64,000 nucleotides of DNA from Thuidium tamariscinum (lineage: Eukaryota > Streptophyta > Bryopsida > Hypnales > Thuidiaceae), in assembly GCA_947034885.2 (NCBI GenBank), contig OZ019759.1, positions 16,928,501-16,992,500 on the forward strand. Direction: 5' to 3'. Positions within the stretch are counted from its first letter, which is position 1. The number at the start of each line of letters is the position of its first letter. Below, one piece after another: positions 47,391 through 59,073 of this stretch. The translations under genes were made by a program, and so were the position numbers. The notes below the pieces were generated by a model. The model was given only the letters and a program-made list of their open reading frames with translations, had not been told where the DNA came from and did no database searches.

Positions 47391-50300
47391 ATGCCTCCGA
47401 AGAAAGCGAAGGCGAAAAACACTAGCAAGGCAGTTGAATCCAGCAAAGGCGCGAAAGCTGCAACTGCTGCGAACCAAGGTGCCAGTCGAGGAGCCGCAAG
47501 GGTGAACTTGTCGTCCGAGAATGAGGTTCGGTTGCATAGATTGCTGTTGAATTCAGGAGGTGGTAATCAGGCACAACTACCCGAGGAATCGCTCACCGAA
47601 AGGCAGAAGATACAGGTTGTGAAGGTTCTTAAGAACATGTATGATCAGGTCATTGCTAATTGATTCACGAGTTCGCAATGTGAAACTACGCTTTCGAAGA
47701 TTCCCTTGATACTCAATCCTATCAATTGCCATTTCTAATTGTTGTGTGTGGAGCATTCTTCATGAAGGATTCGATGCTGGTCAAATAGGTGAAATTCATA
47801 GGAAGAGTTGATTCATGTTTTTTTATTATGTTTGTGCTCCTAGTTTATTTTGAAGTTGGGGTTTGGAATAGAAACATAGGAATGTCGACTGTAAACCAAA
47901 AATACGGACAAATCAACAGTGCTTGGAAGATTTGCTTGCCACTTTCTGTGTGATTTGCGATTGTTGTATACGAAACATTCGCTGTTGGTGACATTGGTTT
48001 CAAAATATGGCGACTGTGCATGTTATAAAAATTGTGCTGGTGATGTCTTTTTGAAGAATTAGGATTTAGAACAGAACCATAGAAATTTCATTAATGAAAG
48101 ATCAGATTATTGGAAACCATAGAAGTGGACGAACTTATTTAAAAATTTGCTTGCCACTTTCTGTTGAGATGTCAAGCATGTAGGTGATTGGTGCCCTGCA
48201 TTTTCTTGCATCGGAGTTTTCATGCAGTTCTCTCTATGTCTCCAAGGTACCAAGGAGCTTCGATCATTCGATTTACTAAAATTTTGTTTCATGTAACATT
48301 AGGGTGGTGCAACTTTAGAGGTTGCTCTTGACTGGCTGTGCTTAAACTTGTTCCCCAATGAGCTGCCGTCTGAAACCAGCAGCAGTTTTCAAGTCGCAAA
48401 CCCGGAAGGTATTTCCCTATGTTCACTTTCATGCGATCATTAGCTGTTTCTAGGTATTCAACAGCTCATGATCGGGAGTTTTAGTTTTGCTGAATGGCGT
48501 CCTCTGTTCGAATTCTGTACTGTTGCATCGCATGCCCATTTGTAGCGATGCATGAAATGGTCATGCCGTTGTTTCTAGGTGGACAAGCTCAAGTGCTGGT
48601 TGTTGCGAGACCCAACTGGACCTACGTTGATAGGAAAGTTGAAAGTTCGAAGGATGTGCCTTTAATTGTGAACGTCCGAAAACCTAAAAAATGTGGGAGT
48701 GAGGTGAAAGCAGAGCCAGCAGACTGGATCAAGCGGTACATGGCCCAACGAGCTGAGGTATTCTTTCTCTGTCTTTCCAGATTTACAGTCATTTGTGGAT
48801 TGTATTATTGATTGTCGGACTGTTCATTTGTGGTGAATATATTTCTTCCTCTGATTTGAGATTGGCATTGCAGGACTTTGAGGAGGAAGAGTTGGAGGAG
48901 GATTCTGAGGATGATTCGAATTGGGAGGTACTTTGGATGCATAATTTGTCTTTTAAATCTTGACCCTCTATGCATGTAATTTTATCGTTACAGTAGTCTT
49001 GAACTATTGTGGTTGTAGTGTGCCCACTTGTGATCGTATTGTAGAGATAAGATATATTGATCCACCTTGGTAATTTCCATCCAAAACTAATGGTTTCTTG
49101 ATGAGGTATGGGGACTCCCTGGTGAGCAAGATCGACACAAGCTACAACAGGCTTAAAATGTATAGAAGTCGTTGTCAGAGCTAATTATGACATCTTCAAC
49201 AGATTCCGTATCGATGCACTTAAGATTCTTGGATGCGTGTATCATTCTTCCAGAGAGAGGATGTTCTCTTGGTTTGCTCCATAATGGTTCTTCGACTCTG
49301 GCATGAAGATGCAATAGATACATTCTGTAACGATTGACGAAGTTTGATAGATGATTAAACTTTTGTAGGACAGTGGCCTGCTTTGCAGGCTGCTGAACCA
49401 GAAGGAAGGGCCAAAGCTCTTGTGAGAAAATACCAAGCTGCAAAGCAAGCAGCTGCGGATGCAAAAGCGAGAGGAAGCAAAGACAGTCAGGCAGGTGGAG
49501 GCCACCTTATTCGTGAGCTAAAATCCTAGTTCACATCCTTAGGTCTGTTCTCACTTTTGAAGAGAGTTTAGTAGCCAAAGTCGTTCGGGATATATCTTGA
49601 TTGTGATACCGGTACTGTGGAGAACAGCGTTGTACTAAGTTGGCATCTCGTCTATCTACTATTGGCTATGTTGTCTAACATCCATTTCACCCTCACCTGT
49701 ACACCTTATTGGTTGATGTTGTGTCCTTTGTACAGTCAATGTTTCGATTCTAATTTAGATTGATTTGAATTCTTTAGTTTAAGCCAGGCTAATGACATTT
49801 TTGTGTTCAGTATCTTGGTCTTTGATTTGGAATTTTTTTTTTGAGTATCTGTGCTGCGAGTGACAGACCTTGGTGTTATCTGGAGGTTTATCAGAAAAAG
49901 ATTACGATATCCCTGCGCACTCACAAGTGCGAAGCTATGCAGATGCTGCGGTGTCTCGCAATCAGAATGTTCCTGCATCATGGGAACTTCCTGAAGCAAG
50001 CCCATTTGGAATGTCTCATGACGAAAATCAGATCGAAGAGCTGTCTCTCAAAGATGGCCCCGCGAAGAACTTTGTGGACAATGGTATGCTGCAGAAATTT
50101 TTCGCGAGTTGTCACTCGGATGATACTTCAAATCACATTGATGTTGGCTTCATGTGTAACTTGTTTGTTTCTGTATGTATAGATGAACTTCAAGGAAGTG
50201 GTGCTGAGAGCGAAGCGGTTGAACGAACTCCTGAAAAGGCTAGCATCACACTATCAGATGACAAAGAGAGTGTCTGTGAGCTGGTCGACGAAGGTGTAGT

Positions 50301-51769
50301 GCTTTTCGGGATGCTTGATGAAGACGGAGCGTCGGATTAGAGTTTGTCCCAAAGTGTGGTGCAGATGTAGAAGCGAGAGAAAATCACTACATGGGGAAGT
50401 TATGGTGACGCACCAACTAATAAGAAAGTCGCAGCAACTAAGAAAGGAATCAAATCTACTCCTCAGGTTCTAATCACAGCTTCTTTAAGTCTACAAGGTT
50501 TATACAAGGACCTTCTTTCTCACATGTCTTCATGGATCTTGTCATTGCACATGTGACAGAAATGTTTTGTCATTTGTGACAGGGAGAGCACCGGAGGCTA
50601 CCAAAGGCAGTGTTGCAGGAGCAATGCCAAAGAAATGGGTGGCCTTCTCCCGAAGACGAGAAATTTCCAGGACAATATTCAAAACTCTGCTACTCAATCA
50701 CCATTGTTCAAACCACTAGAGGTAGCAAGAAGAACAAAGTCGTGGGAGGACCTGTCACTATTAGGCTACCCGAGGAAGAAGATCGTTTCAATTCTATTGC
50801 GGTATCTTTCTTACGGCTACGTGTCTGAATTATGACTAATGCACTCGTTTTGCTATAGCTGGTTTACTTAGATGAGCTTCAGTTTCCAACTTATTGTCAT
50901 TTTTATTTAAGGTTCTGAGGGCATTACATAACATAGTTCTAATTACAGGAAGCACAGAACGCAGTCGCCACTAGGGCATTATTCTGGCTATTTCCTGAGT
51001 TGCCTCTGTATCGCAACTTGCCAGAGCCCTATCGTACCGGGTGCATGCATTGGATTGCTGAAGGTTGTTGTCGATGAAGTCCTCTTCCTGCTCTCTTTTC
51101 AGACAAAGTCGTATGTTACCCATCTCGGATTTTTTTTATACCGTAGATTTGCCCTCAGGAAATTGAGGTTTTCAGAGTCATGATTGTACCATACTGCATT
51201 CATTCCTTGCACGTCTTCTAGTCGTCTAATTCCGTACTAACTTATTCTTGACCTGTGAAAGGTGAAAATGCAAAAACTCAAGATGTAAAGGAGCAAGTTG
51301 GGAAGAGAATTGCATTTGTTGAGTCTTTGGTAAACACTGGCAAAGCCAATGACGCTTCTACATCTGTGGAGAGTAAGGTGGATGACTCTCCAGTGCAAAC
51401 ATTGAGCCAACAGAGGAGGAGAACTCAGAGCGCAAGGAATTAAGAAATGATGGTAATTTTCGCTTCAGCTTTATGATGGTATCAAATCGAGTCAACTTGA
51501 AGCATTATCAATGATTTGTCCATGCTTTCATGCTTGTGTAGAAGAGTACTGAATCCAATGTTAGTTTTGGCACCTTTTTTGGTTCTTTAAGCGCGCACAG
51601 GCTTTTAACTTGTCATGGTTTGAACACTGTGTTGGGTTGCATGTTCTATATGTAGTCTTTGAATTCCTTGGCCTTGTTTGGTTGCATAGAGCGTAAGTCG
51701 AGGGAAGACTCTGAAAGCATTCGTCTTCTACGAGGAGGAGACCAAAAGTTGAAGTCCCGGGAATATCAG
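47391..51769 (+). pseudogene. DExH7: Captured DExH7-like RNA helicase, N-terminal exons
   Basis: Exons with GT..AG introns kept. 47391-47648: MPPKKAKAKNTSK..., NLSSENEVRLHRLLLNSG. 48303-48408: GGATLEVALDWLCLNLFPNE. 48579-48757: KRYMAQRAE end. 48874-48927: acidic. 49369-49494: Ala/Lys-rich RKYQAAKQAA. 49867-50083 and 50183-50466: contain TAG at 50338-50340 and a second TAG shortly after. 50583-50801: RLPKAVLQEQCQRNGWPSPE. 50949-51063: AQNAVATRALFWLFPELPLY. 51262-51452: a frame change near its end. 51690-51769: SREDSESIRLLRGGDQKLKSREYQ. These match the long N-terminal half of plant DExH7-type DEVH helicases (AT1G58060 type). At least one exon after 47648 is missing or unrecognised. Capture as DNA is shown by the introns. 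Confidence 0.85.
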
Positions 51770-51971
51770 GTATTTAATCTCCTTGAAAGTTATCTCCTTT
51801 GTTGAGAACCCCCTTGTCTTACAATCTTTCCATGGCTCTTCGTGCTGGGATGCTATGGAATACTTTTTAATGTTTTAGAGAAACAATATAGAATCTGCTT
51901 CTTAAGTACCTCCATGTTTTCCTAGTGCATCCATGATATATATTGATTGATTGTATCTGTTATTTCAACAG

Positions 51972-54203
51972 GATATGCTGAAATCCAGAGCGAGCTTGCC
52001 AATGGCTGATGTCAAAAGTTACGTACTCGCGAAAGTGAGAGACAACGACGTTGTTGTGGTCGGTGGTGAATCAGGGTGTGGCAAGACAACCCAGGTATAT
52101 TAATTCTTAGTATACAAATTTTGATGTTAACGTTCGGTTCTGTGCCATGCTGATGCGAGGGTATTTTGAACAGGTGCTAAAATTCATACTGGACGAAATG
52201 ATTTTCGACAGACGTGGTGGCGTCTTGAACATTGTGTGCACTCAACCACGACTAATTGCTGGAAGTTTCCTTGTCTCATGCCGACTTCAGCTATTCTCAC
52301 ATGTGTGTAACAAAGGATGTTGTGAGTTGACAGGACGCAATTACAGTGACCTCTGCCTCTACCACCTTTAAAGCAATAATGATTAGTTTTTCAAATATTT
52401 GCAATTTTATTGGTTTTATTGTAACCATTCTAGTAAAGGAACGTATTTCGTTGCCGTACTGTACTTCGTTGCCCCCCTTACATAAGAAATGTTTGGTGTT
52501 GGTCAGGCGATTTCAGTTGCTGAAAGGGTGATTGTGGAACGGTGTGATCCACCTCCTGGCAATAGCAAATCTCTCATTGGATATCAAGTTTGCCTCGATG
52601 CAGCCTGGTAATGCTTCTTTTGATATTAAGATCTAATTGTTATTGATTTGACTCTTCTTGTATTGTAACACTAAACCATCTGTTCCTCTTAGATCAGATT
52701 CATGTTTTCCTCGCGGCACTATGAAAGCCAGAAATAAATGTTGGACGTCTTAGCTGTTAGCAACCAACTGTTTAGAGGGTCCATTGCTACCAAGGACAGG
52801 TTCTCTTGATGTGGATTGAGCTTCATGAGTGTACTAGAAGCCAACTCTGAGTGTTTGAAGAAGTCTAGTTTCATGAACGCAGGCAACACTATGTAATATA
52901 ACACGCAACATTTAAATCCTCTCTAGTTGCCTCATTGAAAAGCGGTACTGTAGGACTCTATTATGAGAGTTCTGCGTTTAAAGAAGTGGAGGTCTATGTC
53001 TATTGCAGGAATCCATTGATGGTGATCAAGTAGTTGTGTTGTGCGACAATAAATCGTGTAGTTCAATGCTAAGAAAGTTTGATTTCTATCTTGGCTTGCT
53101 GAACGCATCAAGGGACCAAGTGCATGTTCTGCACGACTGGTATTCTACTCCAACGACTAGCTGTGATTTCTTTGGGCTGCTTCCATTTTCAAACCACATC
53201 TGCTGGTTATCCTAATTTGATTGCCGTTGTACTCTTCTTATTTTACGCCAGTGCTTGTTTATGGATGCCGTGAAGGGTTAGAACTTTACAGTTCTTCTTA
53301 GCCATTCAGGCCCTTCTAAAGTTTGTCTTGAATTCAGCGTTGTCCTAGTCATTGGATTCTGTTTCTTTATTCGCACCTGTCATTCTCCACCTCAAAATCG
53401 GAGCAATGAATAAGTGTCTTATATCATTTCGATGTGTTACTTTCTAATGTACAATAGGGTGACAGAGATTTCAGTGAAATTTCACATATTATCGTGGATG
53501 AGGTCCATGAACACACAGTTTTGGTACAATTTCTAAACTGTCATGAAAGGAGGCGTGTATAATATGAGAGTGCTGTCATCACCAATTACATCCCTGATTC
53601 CGGACATATTGGTTATTACACTTACCTGTGAAGCAGTCATCTTCATTGATTTTGCTGTTGCTTGTTTGCAGGGCGATTTTCTATTAGTCATATTGAAGGA
53701 TCTGTTGGAAAGAAAATGCGAAAGTGGTTTCCCTTTGAAGCTTATACTCATGTATGTTTATGGAGTTTCATGTTCTGTACCTTCGTAAATTAGGATCCGG
53801 AATTCTAGCTTAGGTCTCATTGTAATATTAAAATCGCTCATAGTGAGAATTTCTTCCAACCTATTGTTTTTGCTGCAACTAGCTTTCTTAGGATGTTTCT
53901 TTACTCAAAATCGTATCCCACGGGAAATGAATGATTGGTCTGGTGTGACTTTCTCTTACGAATCAGGTCCGCAACTCGGGGCTTCCACTTATTTTGAACT
54001 TACTTCGGTAACTGTCCTGTCATATCGGCGAGAAGGCGGATCTATCCCGTGAAAGCATACTTTTTAGAAGATGTTTACGAGCAGCTACCTAATTACAAGC
54101 TTGCAACCGATTCTCCTGCAGTAGTGGGTAACGATTATAGAGCAAACAAGAAAAAGGAAATGCAATTTTCCATAAATTATTTCTCCATGGGCACTCTGCT
54201 TCT
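51972..54203 (+). pseudogene. DExH7: Captured DExH7-like RNA helicase, helicase core exons
   Basis: 51972-52094: SRASLPMADVKSYVLAKVRD, VVVVGGESGCGKTTQ (motif I). 52174 to about 52251: LKFILDEMI, NIVCTQPR (motif Ia), donor lost. 52507-52607: AISVAERVIVERCDPPPGNS, LIGYQVCLD. 53458-53523: DFSEISHIIVDEVHEHTVL (motif II, DEVH). 53672-53751: GDFLLVILKDLLERKCESGF. 53967-54203: SAT (motif III), TGA at 53995-53997, YFGNCPVISARRRIYPVKAY, FLEDVYEQLPNYKL. Then the copy breaks off before motifs IV-VI. Motif I is GESGCGKTTQ where GETGSGKTTQ is usual. With no second RecA domain this cannot be a working helicase. The intact parent should lie elsewhere in the genome. Confidence 0.88.
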
Positions 54204-54434
54204 GTAAGTACAAGGTGGGAGCCTACTTTCAGTTTTGATTTACGTGTGTGTACTCTTCGTTCTCTAAGTATTCTTATATGTTTGATTGTTGTCCCACCAA
54301 GTCCATGCTCAGTCCATGCTTGGTGGACGTCGACACGGTCGGGAACATAAACCAGTAATCACGTTGTTTTCCATACTACGAGGTGTCCATGTTGTCCAGT
54401 ATTTGTGATTAATAAAACCGTGAATTATTGGTAC

Positions 54435-54619
54435 TGTGCCTCTACAAGTGCAGGGGAGAGTTTAGTGGCTGAAGTGCTGATGGTAAGACGAATTTTGTCA
54501 ACCGGGAAGAAAGCATTCCTCGTGCTGCCATATGTGGCCCTGTGCTCTGAAAAGGTAGACCATGTGGATGCAATCCTGGAGCCTCTTGGAAAACGTGTGC
54601 GAGGCTTTTACGGATCTAG
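54435..54619 (+). pseudogene. TEB: Captured exon of a DNA polymerase theta (TEBICHI-like) helicase domain
   Basis: Frame CASTSAGESLVAEVLMVRRI, LSTGKKAFLVLPYVALCSEK, VDAILEPLGKRVRGFYGS, then donor AG|GTAGC. This is the start of the SF2 helicase domain of POLQ/TEBICHI. Walker A in the family is TSAGKS; here the invariant Lys is Glu (GAG at 54456-54458), which would abolish ATP binding. Only about 60 residues are present. It follows the helicase piece by 230 bases on the same strand and is a second host gene fragment in the CACTA element. Confidence 0.85.
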
Positions 54620-56147
54620 GTAGCTCTACCAGGAAATGCTGAAGATTCAAATGAAGAGGTCGACGTCATTGAGGATACGGATGTAGGTGCATTAATTCTC
54701 TTTACTTTGCGCAGAAGAATGTAGGGAATCGGTGTTACATGTTTTTGGCTTCAAGGGGTCATAGGTGGCTGTCAAACAGCAGCTCCATGTCAATTTCTTA
54801 TGTCTTTCTAGAAATTTTTATGTATTCTGTTTGTCAGAAGTGTAGACCGGTCTGAAATGCTAGGAGAGGATGGAATGTGACCACGATTAGGTCCTGTATG
54901 ATTATTGCTGGTAAGTGCTTCTAATAATGGTAGGGGACGTTGTTTGTGTTTGTTACATTGTAGTCACTTGAATTGAATTGTTTTTGGAGTCTCATATAAT
55001 CAGGGAGTTCTGAATTAATGGTCTTTACGTGAAGTGCGTTCATAGTTTGAGCGCAGGTGGTTGCAGGCACCCTTTTCTCACTCCAGCACTGATTAAGGAA
55101 GCAGGGGTTGCTAGAAAACGTAGAGACTCATGACCAGCTATTCGTGTACTATATGTAGACATGCATGGACTGTTTCACGTCATTCCTTTAGAAGTGTCAG
55201 TAGTGGGTAATCATGCGTCCAGAGGACATTCAGTTGTAATCGTCTTTTGTGTTACTAATGTGTAGTGGAAGGCAGTCGTAGTCGGAATTGTAGGAAAATG
55301 TCAGCATTTTTTTTAGTGGGCTCTCTAAGTGTTCATGGAAGTCAAGAGAGTTCTTGAAGCTGGTAACCATTCATGTTCTTGTGCATTCGTACATGGGAGC
55401 GTCATTATGTGTTGTCAATACATGCGGAACATGATGTCCTGAAGTTATTGTGTAATTGTACGATTTTGAGTTTGACATCCTAGTTTCATGTCAGCAGTCA
55501 TTGGATAGGTGAAATCATAGTACTTCCAAATCTTGGAAAATGAAGATGAAGATCATAATGCATTGAATTGGGAGGGATGGAGTGGACTTGTGGAACAAGT
55601 TCTTGGGAGGAACGTGATCCATTGACCGTTGCCCTAAATCCAACGGTGTTGACGTTGCCGACTCCAACTAAAAGGAACTGAGGACTGTTTTTGGAGCCTT
55701 GTCAACTCTGTGAGTCAGAAATTGGGTCCTTCTTTGGAATCGAGTTTCAGCACTTTGGTTTTGGCTGAAGAGGTACACAGTGCACGCCTTCTGTTGTTTC
55801 CTCAGTGATCTTTGGCATGCTGACTATGGGGACTTGAATGAGCCCGTGTGAGTTTAGGAATATGTGGACATCGGTTTACATTGAACTTATGAATGAATTG
55901 GAAGATGTATTGAGTGGGTGCTGTTTTCTTTTTTGAATGGAAGTTTGTATTCGATGTGAATAGAACGTATGTCTTCAGTGAATCAAGTTCGTGGACCTTA
56001 GGGGAAGTTTGTTTTTGACTTTGAGGTAGTTGCATAACTAGATGCATTGCGTTTTTGTACCTGAACCAGTATATCCTGAGTTCCATTTTCTTGGTTTCGT
56101 AGCATTGTCAATTGTGACAATCTGAGGAAACACCTGCAAGCTTCGAA
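54620..56147 (+). other. CACTA right arm, mostly noncoding
   Basis: A short frame at 54625-54683 (ALPGNAEDSNEEVDVIEDTD) may be another captured exon of unknown origin. No other gene is seen. Confidence 0.35.
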
Positions 56148-56444
56148 ATGGATTCGGGAGAGAGTGTGGGAGACTCATCCTACTATGCAATGAACAGACA
56201 CGGGGATCCTTTTTCGTGGCAAGCTGACGGTGTGGAACGTGAAGGAGGAGGTGAAGTCATTTGGCAACATGATGTTGCAGATGGAGTCGGCGAGGAAGCT
56301 CTTCTGGATAGCACCTTCGAAGAACTCTTCCATGAGGAATTCGAAGGAGATGAAGAGTCAGACAGCACAAGTGAGGACGAGTCGGGCATAACTTCGTCAA
56401 ACACTTCTTTGTTCCCTTCGTCGAACTCGTCTGTCAACGGCTGA
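56148..56444 (+). CDS. Hypothetical acidic protein or exon in the CACTA right arm
   Basis: 98 residues from ATG: MDSGESVGDSSYYAMNRHG, then VEREGGGEVIWQHDVADGVG and a strongly acidic part, DSTFEELFHEEFEGDEESD, ending Ser-rich. The same frame extends upstream into ETPASFE after a possible acceptor. No domain; composition suggests real coding sequence, perhaps an acidic activation-like exon. Not in a position that links it clearly to the TNPA-like gene. Confidence 0.4.
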   Translation: MDSGESVGDSSYYAMNRHGDPFSWQADGVEREGGGEVIWQHDVADGVGEEALLDSTFEELFHEEFEGDEESDSTSEDESGITSSNTSLFPSSNSSVNG

Positions 56445-59038
56445 ATTTTCGAAGGACTGAGGGATGTAGTTGAAGAGTAACTTGTTTCTTGTTTTCAGTA
56501 ATTCTCTAAAGTGGATATAGTGAAGTCGTCAGTCCTTTGAGAACAGAGTGGCGGGGACCTATTTTGAGTGGAATATGGTATGGGTCCGTGGCAAGTTACA
56601 GACTTTGCGCAGGAGGGAAGTTCTTTAGTGGCTTTCTGTCGATGTGTGGAACATAGAATAGTGCACAAACAGTATGCAACGATTATGTTTGAAAGTACAT
56701 AGCAATGAGGTGTTAGTTCTTTTCTTCGGTGATGCAGGTCTTCGGCAGAAATGGTGATTGCAGTGTAATTCCTTTATGTTGTAAATTTCAGTTGGTTAAG
56801 GCAAATTTTTTTTGGAGAAGGATGATGGGATGGAACAGTATGCAGGAACTCAGTCAATGGTTTCGTGTATTTTTCATGGTCAGTTTTAAGAGAAATGGTT
56901 AGTTGTTCCGTGAACGATGTACGAGGGTTTGTTAATCGAGAAAGACTTGCTTGGAGAGAACAATTAGAGAATGCTGAGTCCATGCGATTCAATTTCCCAG
57001 TATGCATATTGTTAATGTAAGAAGTTATTCTTACTGCGGAGGAGGCATGCAGGCATGGAAGGCCGCGTCCTCAGTTCTGTTTTTGAATGCAGTTGCACAC
57101 TTGTGTTTGCCATGTGTTGTGGGGCGATGAAGTGTGCATATTGTGGTTGCTGTACTCGGGGGCAGCAGAGCGTTGACAGTGCAGTCTTACGTTCTTTGCC
57201 AATGCCATATGCAGAAGGATGTAATGGAGGATGTGTGCAGGTCGTCGTCATATTCTGCAGACGTCACAGATTAGAATGTGATGAGGAGGAAGTAGTTCGT
57301 CAGGAGTTTCTCTTTTTTTCCATGTGCAGACTTCGTGAAGAAGGAGTTATTGGAAATGAGTAGAAAGAGGATGACAGGAATGCACAGACGAGTTGCAGCA
57401 TGTAATATGTACCTCTAGGTTTTTCATGTCGGAGTCTTCACTTTAGATTCCGACTAATAAGGCAAGTTTCTTTCATCTGACTCTTGTTTTGGAGTTTTTC
57501 CTGTCATGTCTTTCTTATTTATTCATTAAGAAATTAAAAAATGCCATATAGAAAACATGAATGGAATGTGCATGTTATTTTCTCTTAATTTTATTTATGC
57601 AATATTTTATGTACTTCAGTTTCATGCTATGCATCGTTTGTGGAGTAGTAATAGTGTTTGGAGAGTAGAACTATCGAATGTGGAGTGCGTGTGGTATATA
57701 TCATTTTGAAATGTTGCAAATTCTTCATGAATAGGACTTCATTTAGTACCCGCTGGAATGAGGAGTAGTAAGCATAAGTGCTCGGTTGTTCGTGAAAACG
57801 GGTAGAAAGAGTGCACTGCTGTGAAGGCTCGGTTTCTTTGTACTATGAAGGTGTGAAGAGCGTAATCAGGAAGAAATGGACGACGTCAGTGGGTGACGTA
57901 CAGAACCAATAAATTCTGATTATGTTCAGAGTAGTTATTGTCATTATTGCGCTCGGAAGGCGAAGGTAGCTGTGCCTGCTATGTGTTTTCGAAATCTAAT
58001 TAGTGCACGGAATGGAAGCAAGTGCATTCGGAGGAGTTCAAGGACTGCATAGGAACATAGATGTTCCTGTGAGGAACTCCATGAAAGAAGAAGTGAATGT
58101 CATAGCATGTGAGTATTACTAATTATATTAAGGAAGGGTGTGCAGTGTGTATCGGACTCCGTCCATGGCCGTGGCGGTCAGAACTGCGGCAAGGTCAGTG
58201 TGGAAGATTTTCTGCCCTGCAGTATGTGAGTAGAGTCTTCTTATGTCTGTGTGGAATCGTGGACGTCCACAAGCAACGGAAGAAGGCAGAGGAAGATTGA
58301 AGTCAGGCAATGTGTTTGAGGAGAAGAAGTGGGGCGCTTCAGTATTGAAGAGGCAATACTGAATCAGAACTGTAACTGTTGAAAGTGAGCACTAGAATGG
58401 GTTCGCTTATTCAGGAAGTCTTTGTAGTCGAAGTGAAATGTTCCTTAATTGCAGTCTGTTCTTTAGTGAGTGAGTATGTAATTGTTCGTGTTTAGAAGGG
58501 ACGTTACATCTTGTTGAAGAGTACAAACGATGTGGACTCATAGTTCGAAAGTTGGAGCTGTTGACGTCCTTTGATTTTCTATGATAGAGGAATGCCTAAA
58601 TGATAGAAACCAAGTTCTGTTGACATGGTCTTGCCATGTTGAGATTGAGTAGTTCCGAAATTGTGAATTAGAAATTTCTTGAAATGCAAAATGGAAAAGA
58701 ACTTTTCAGTTGATTCGAGGATGATGTTGGAATGAAATTGAAATTTTTTTTTTAATCCCTTTGGAAAGCATTATGTAAACCAAAATGCAAAAATGGTTTA
58801 CATGGAAGTCTCGATCATAAGCTAGAAGAAGTTGTTGTCATCAACAACTACCTTCAACACCTTCTTGTTAATTATTAACATAAGGGTGTTGAAATACACA
58901 ACTGCAAGTACACCTTTATGTTCTAGAATAACAAAAAGTTGTTGAAAGTCACATCCAAATCAACACCTTCTTGCTCAACATTGTCCGAGTCAACATGTCC
59001 TAATTAACAAAAGAAATCAACACTTTTATGTTAAATTT
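56445..59038. other. CACTA right arm and subterminal region
   Basis: No recognised gene. A Cys-rich open frame (57055-57363) has no domain. From about 58820 on, TCAACA/TGTTGA motifs recur many times (e.g. GTTGTCATCAACAAC, AATCAACACCTTCTTG, GAGTCAACATG), the kind of subterminal repeats bound by TNPA-like proteins. Confidence 0.5.
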
Positions 59039-59070
59039 TTGTTGATTTGGACACCATTTTTCTACTAGTG
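59039..59070 (-). repeat. CACTA right terminal inverted repeat
   Basis: Inverted copy of the left end: AAATGGTGTCC...CACTAGTAG when read on the minus strand, one mismatch in 32. Followed by GAT at 59071-59073. Confidence 0.95.
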
Positions 59071-59073
59071 GAT

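Larger units (their letters stand above)
21908..59070. mobile_element. 37.2-kb CACTA (En/Spm, CMC) transposon carrying host gene fragments
   Basis: Ends are CACTAGTAGAAAAATGGTGT... on the left and its inverted copy on the right; 31 of the terminal 32 bases match. It is flanked by GAT/GAT. Removing the element and one GAT restores the reading frame of the copy 2 ParB/MTase-like gene. Inside: a TNP2-type transposase (minus, 25.6-32.3 kb), a TNPA-like Ser/Arg-rich gene (plus, 38.8-45.6 kb), a captured DExH7-like helicase piece and a POLQ-like exon (plus, 47.4-54.6 kb), one GC-rich insertion and one TA-flanked MITE. Both transposition genes carry stops or frameshifts, so this copy is not autonomous now. 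Subterminal short motifs (TCAACA/TGTTGA) cluster at the right end. Confidence 0.95.

Noticed and set aside
57055-57363. Cys-rich plus-strand open frame
   Set aside because: Cys residues lack regular zinc-finger spacing and the frame has no splice sites or relatives in the window.
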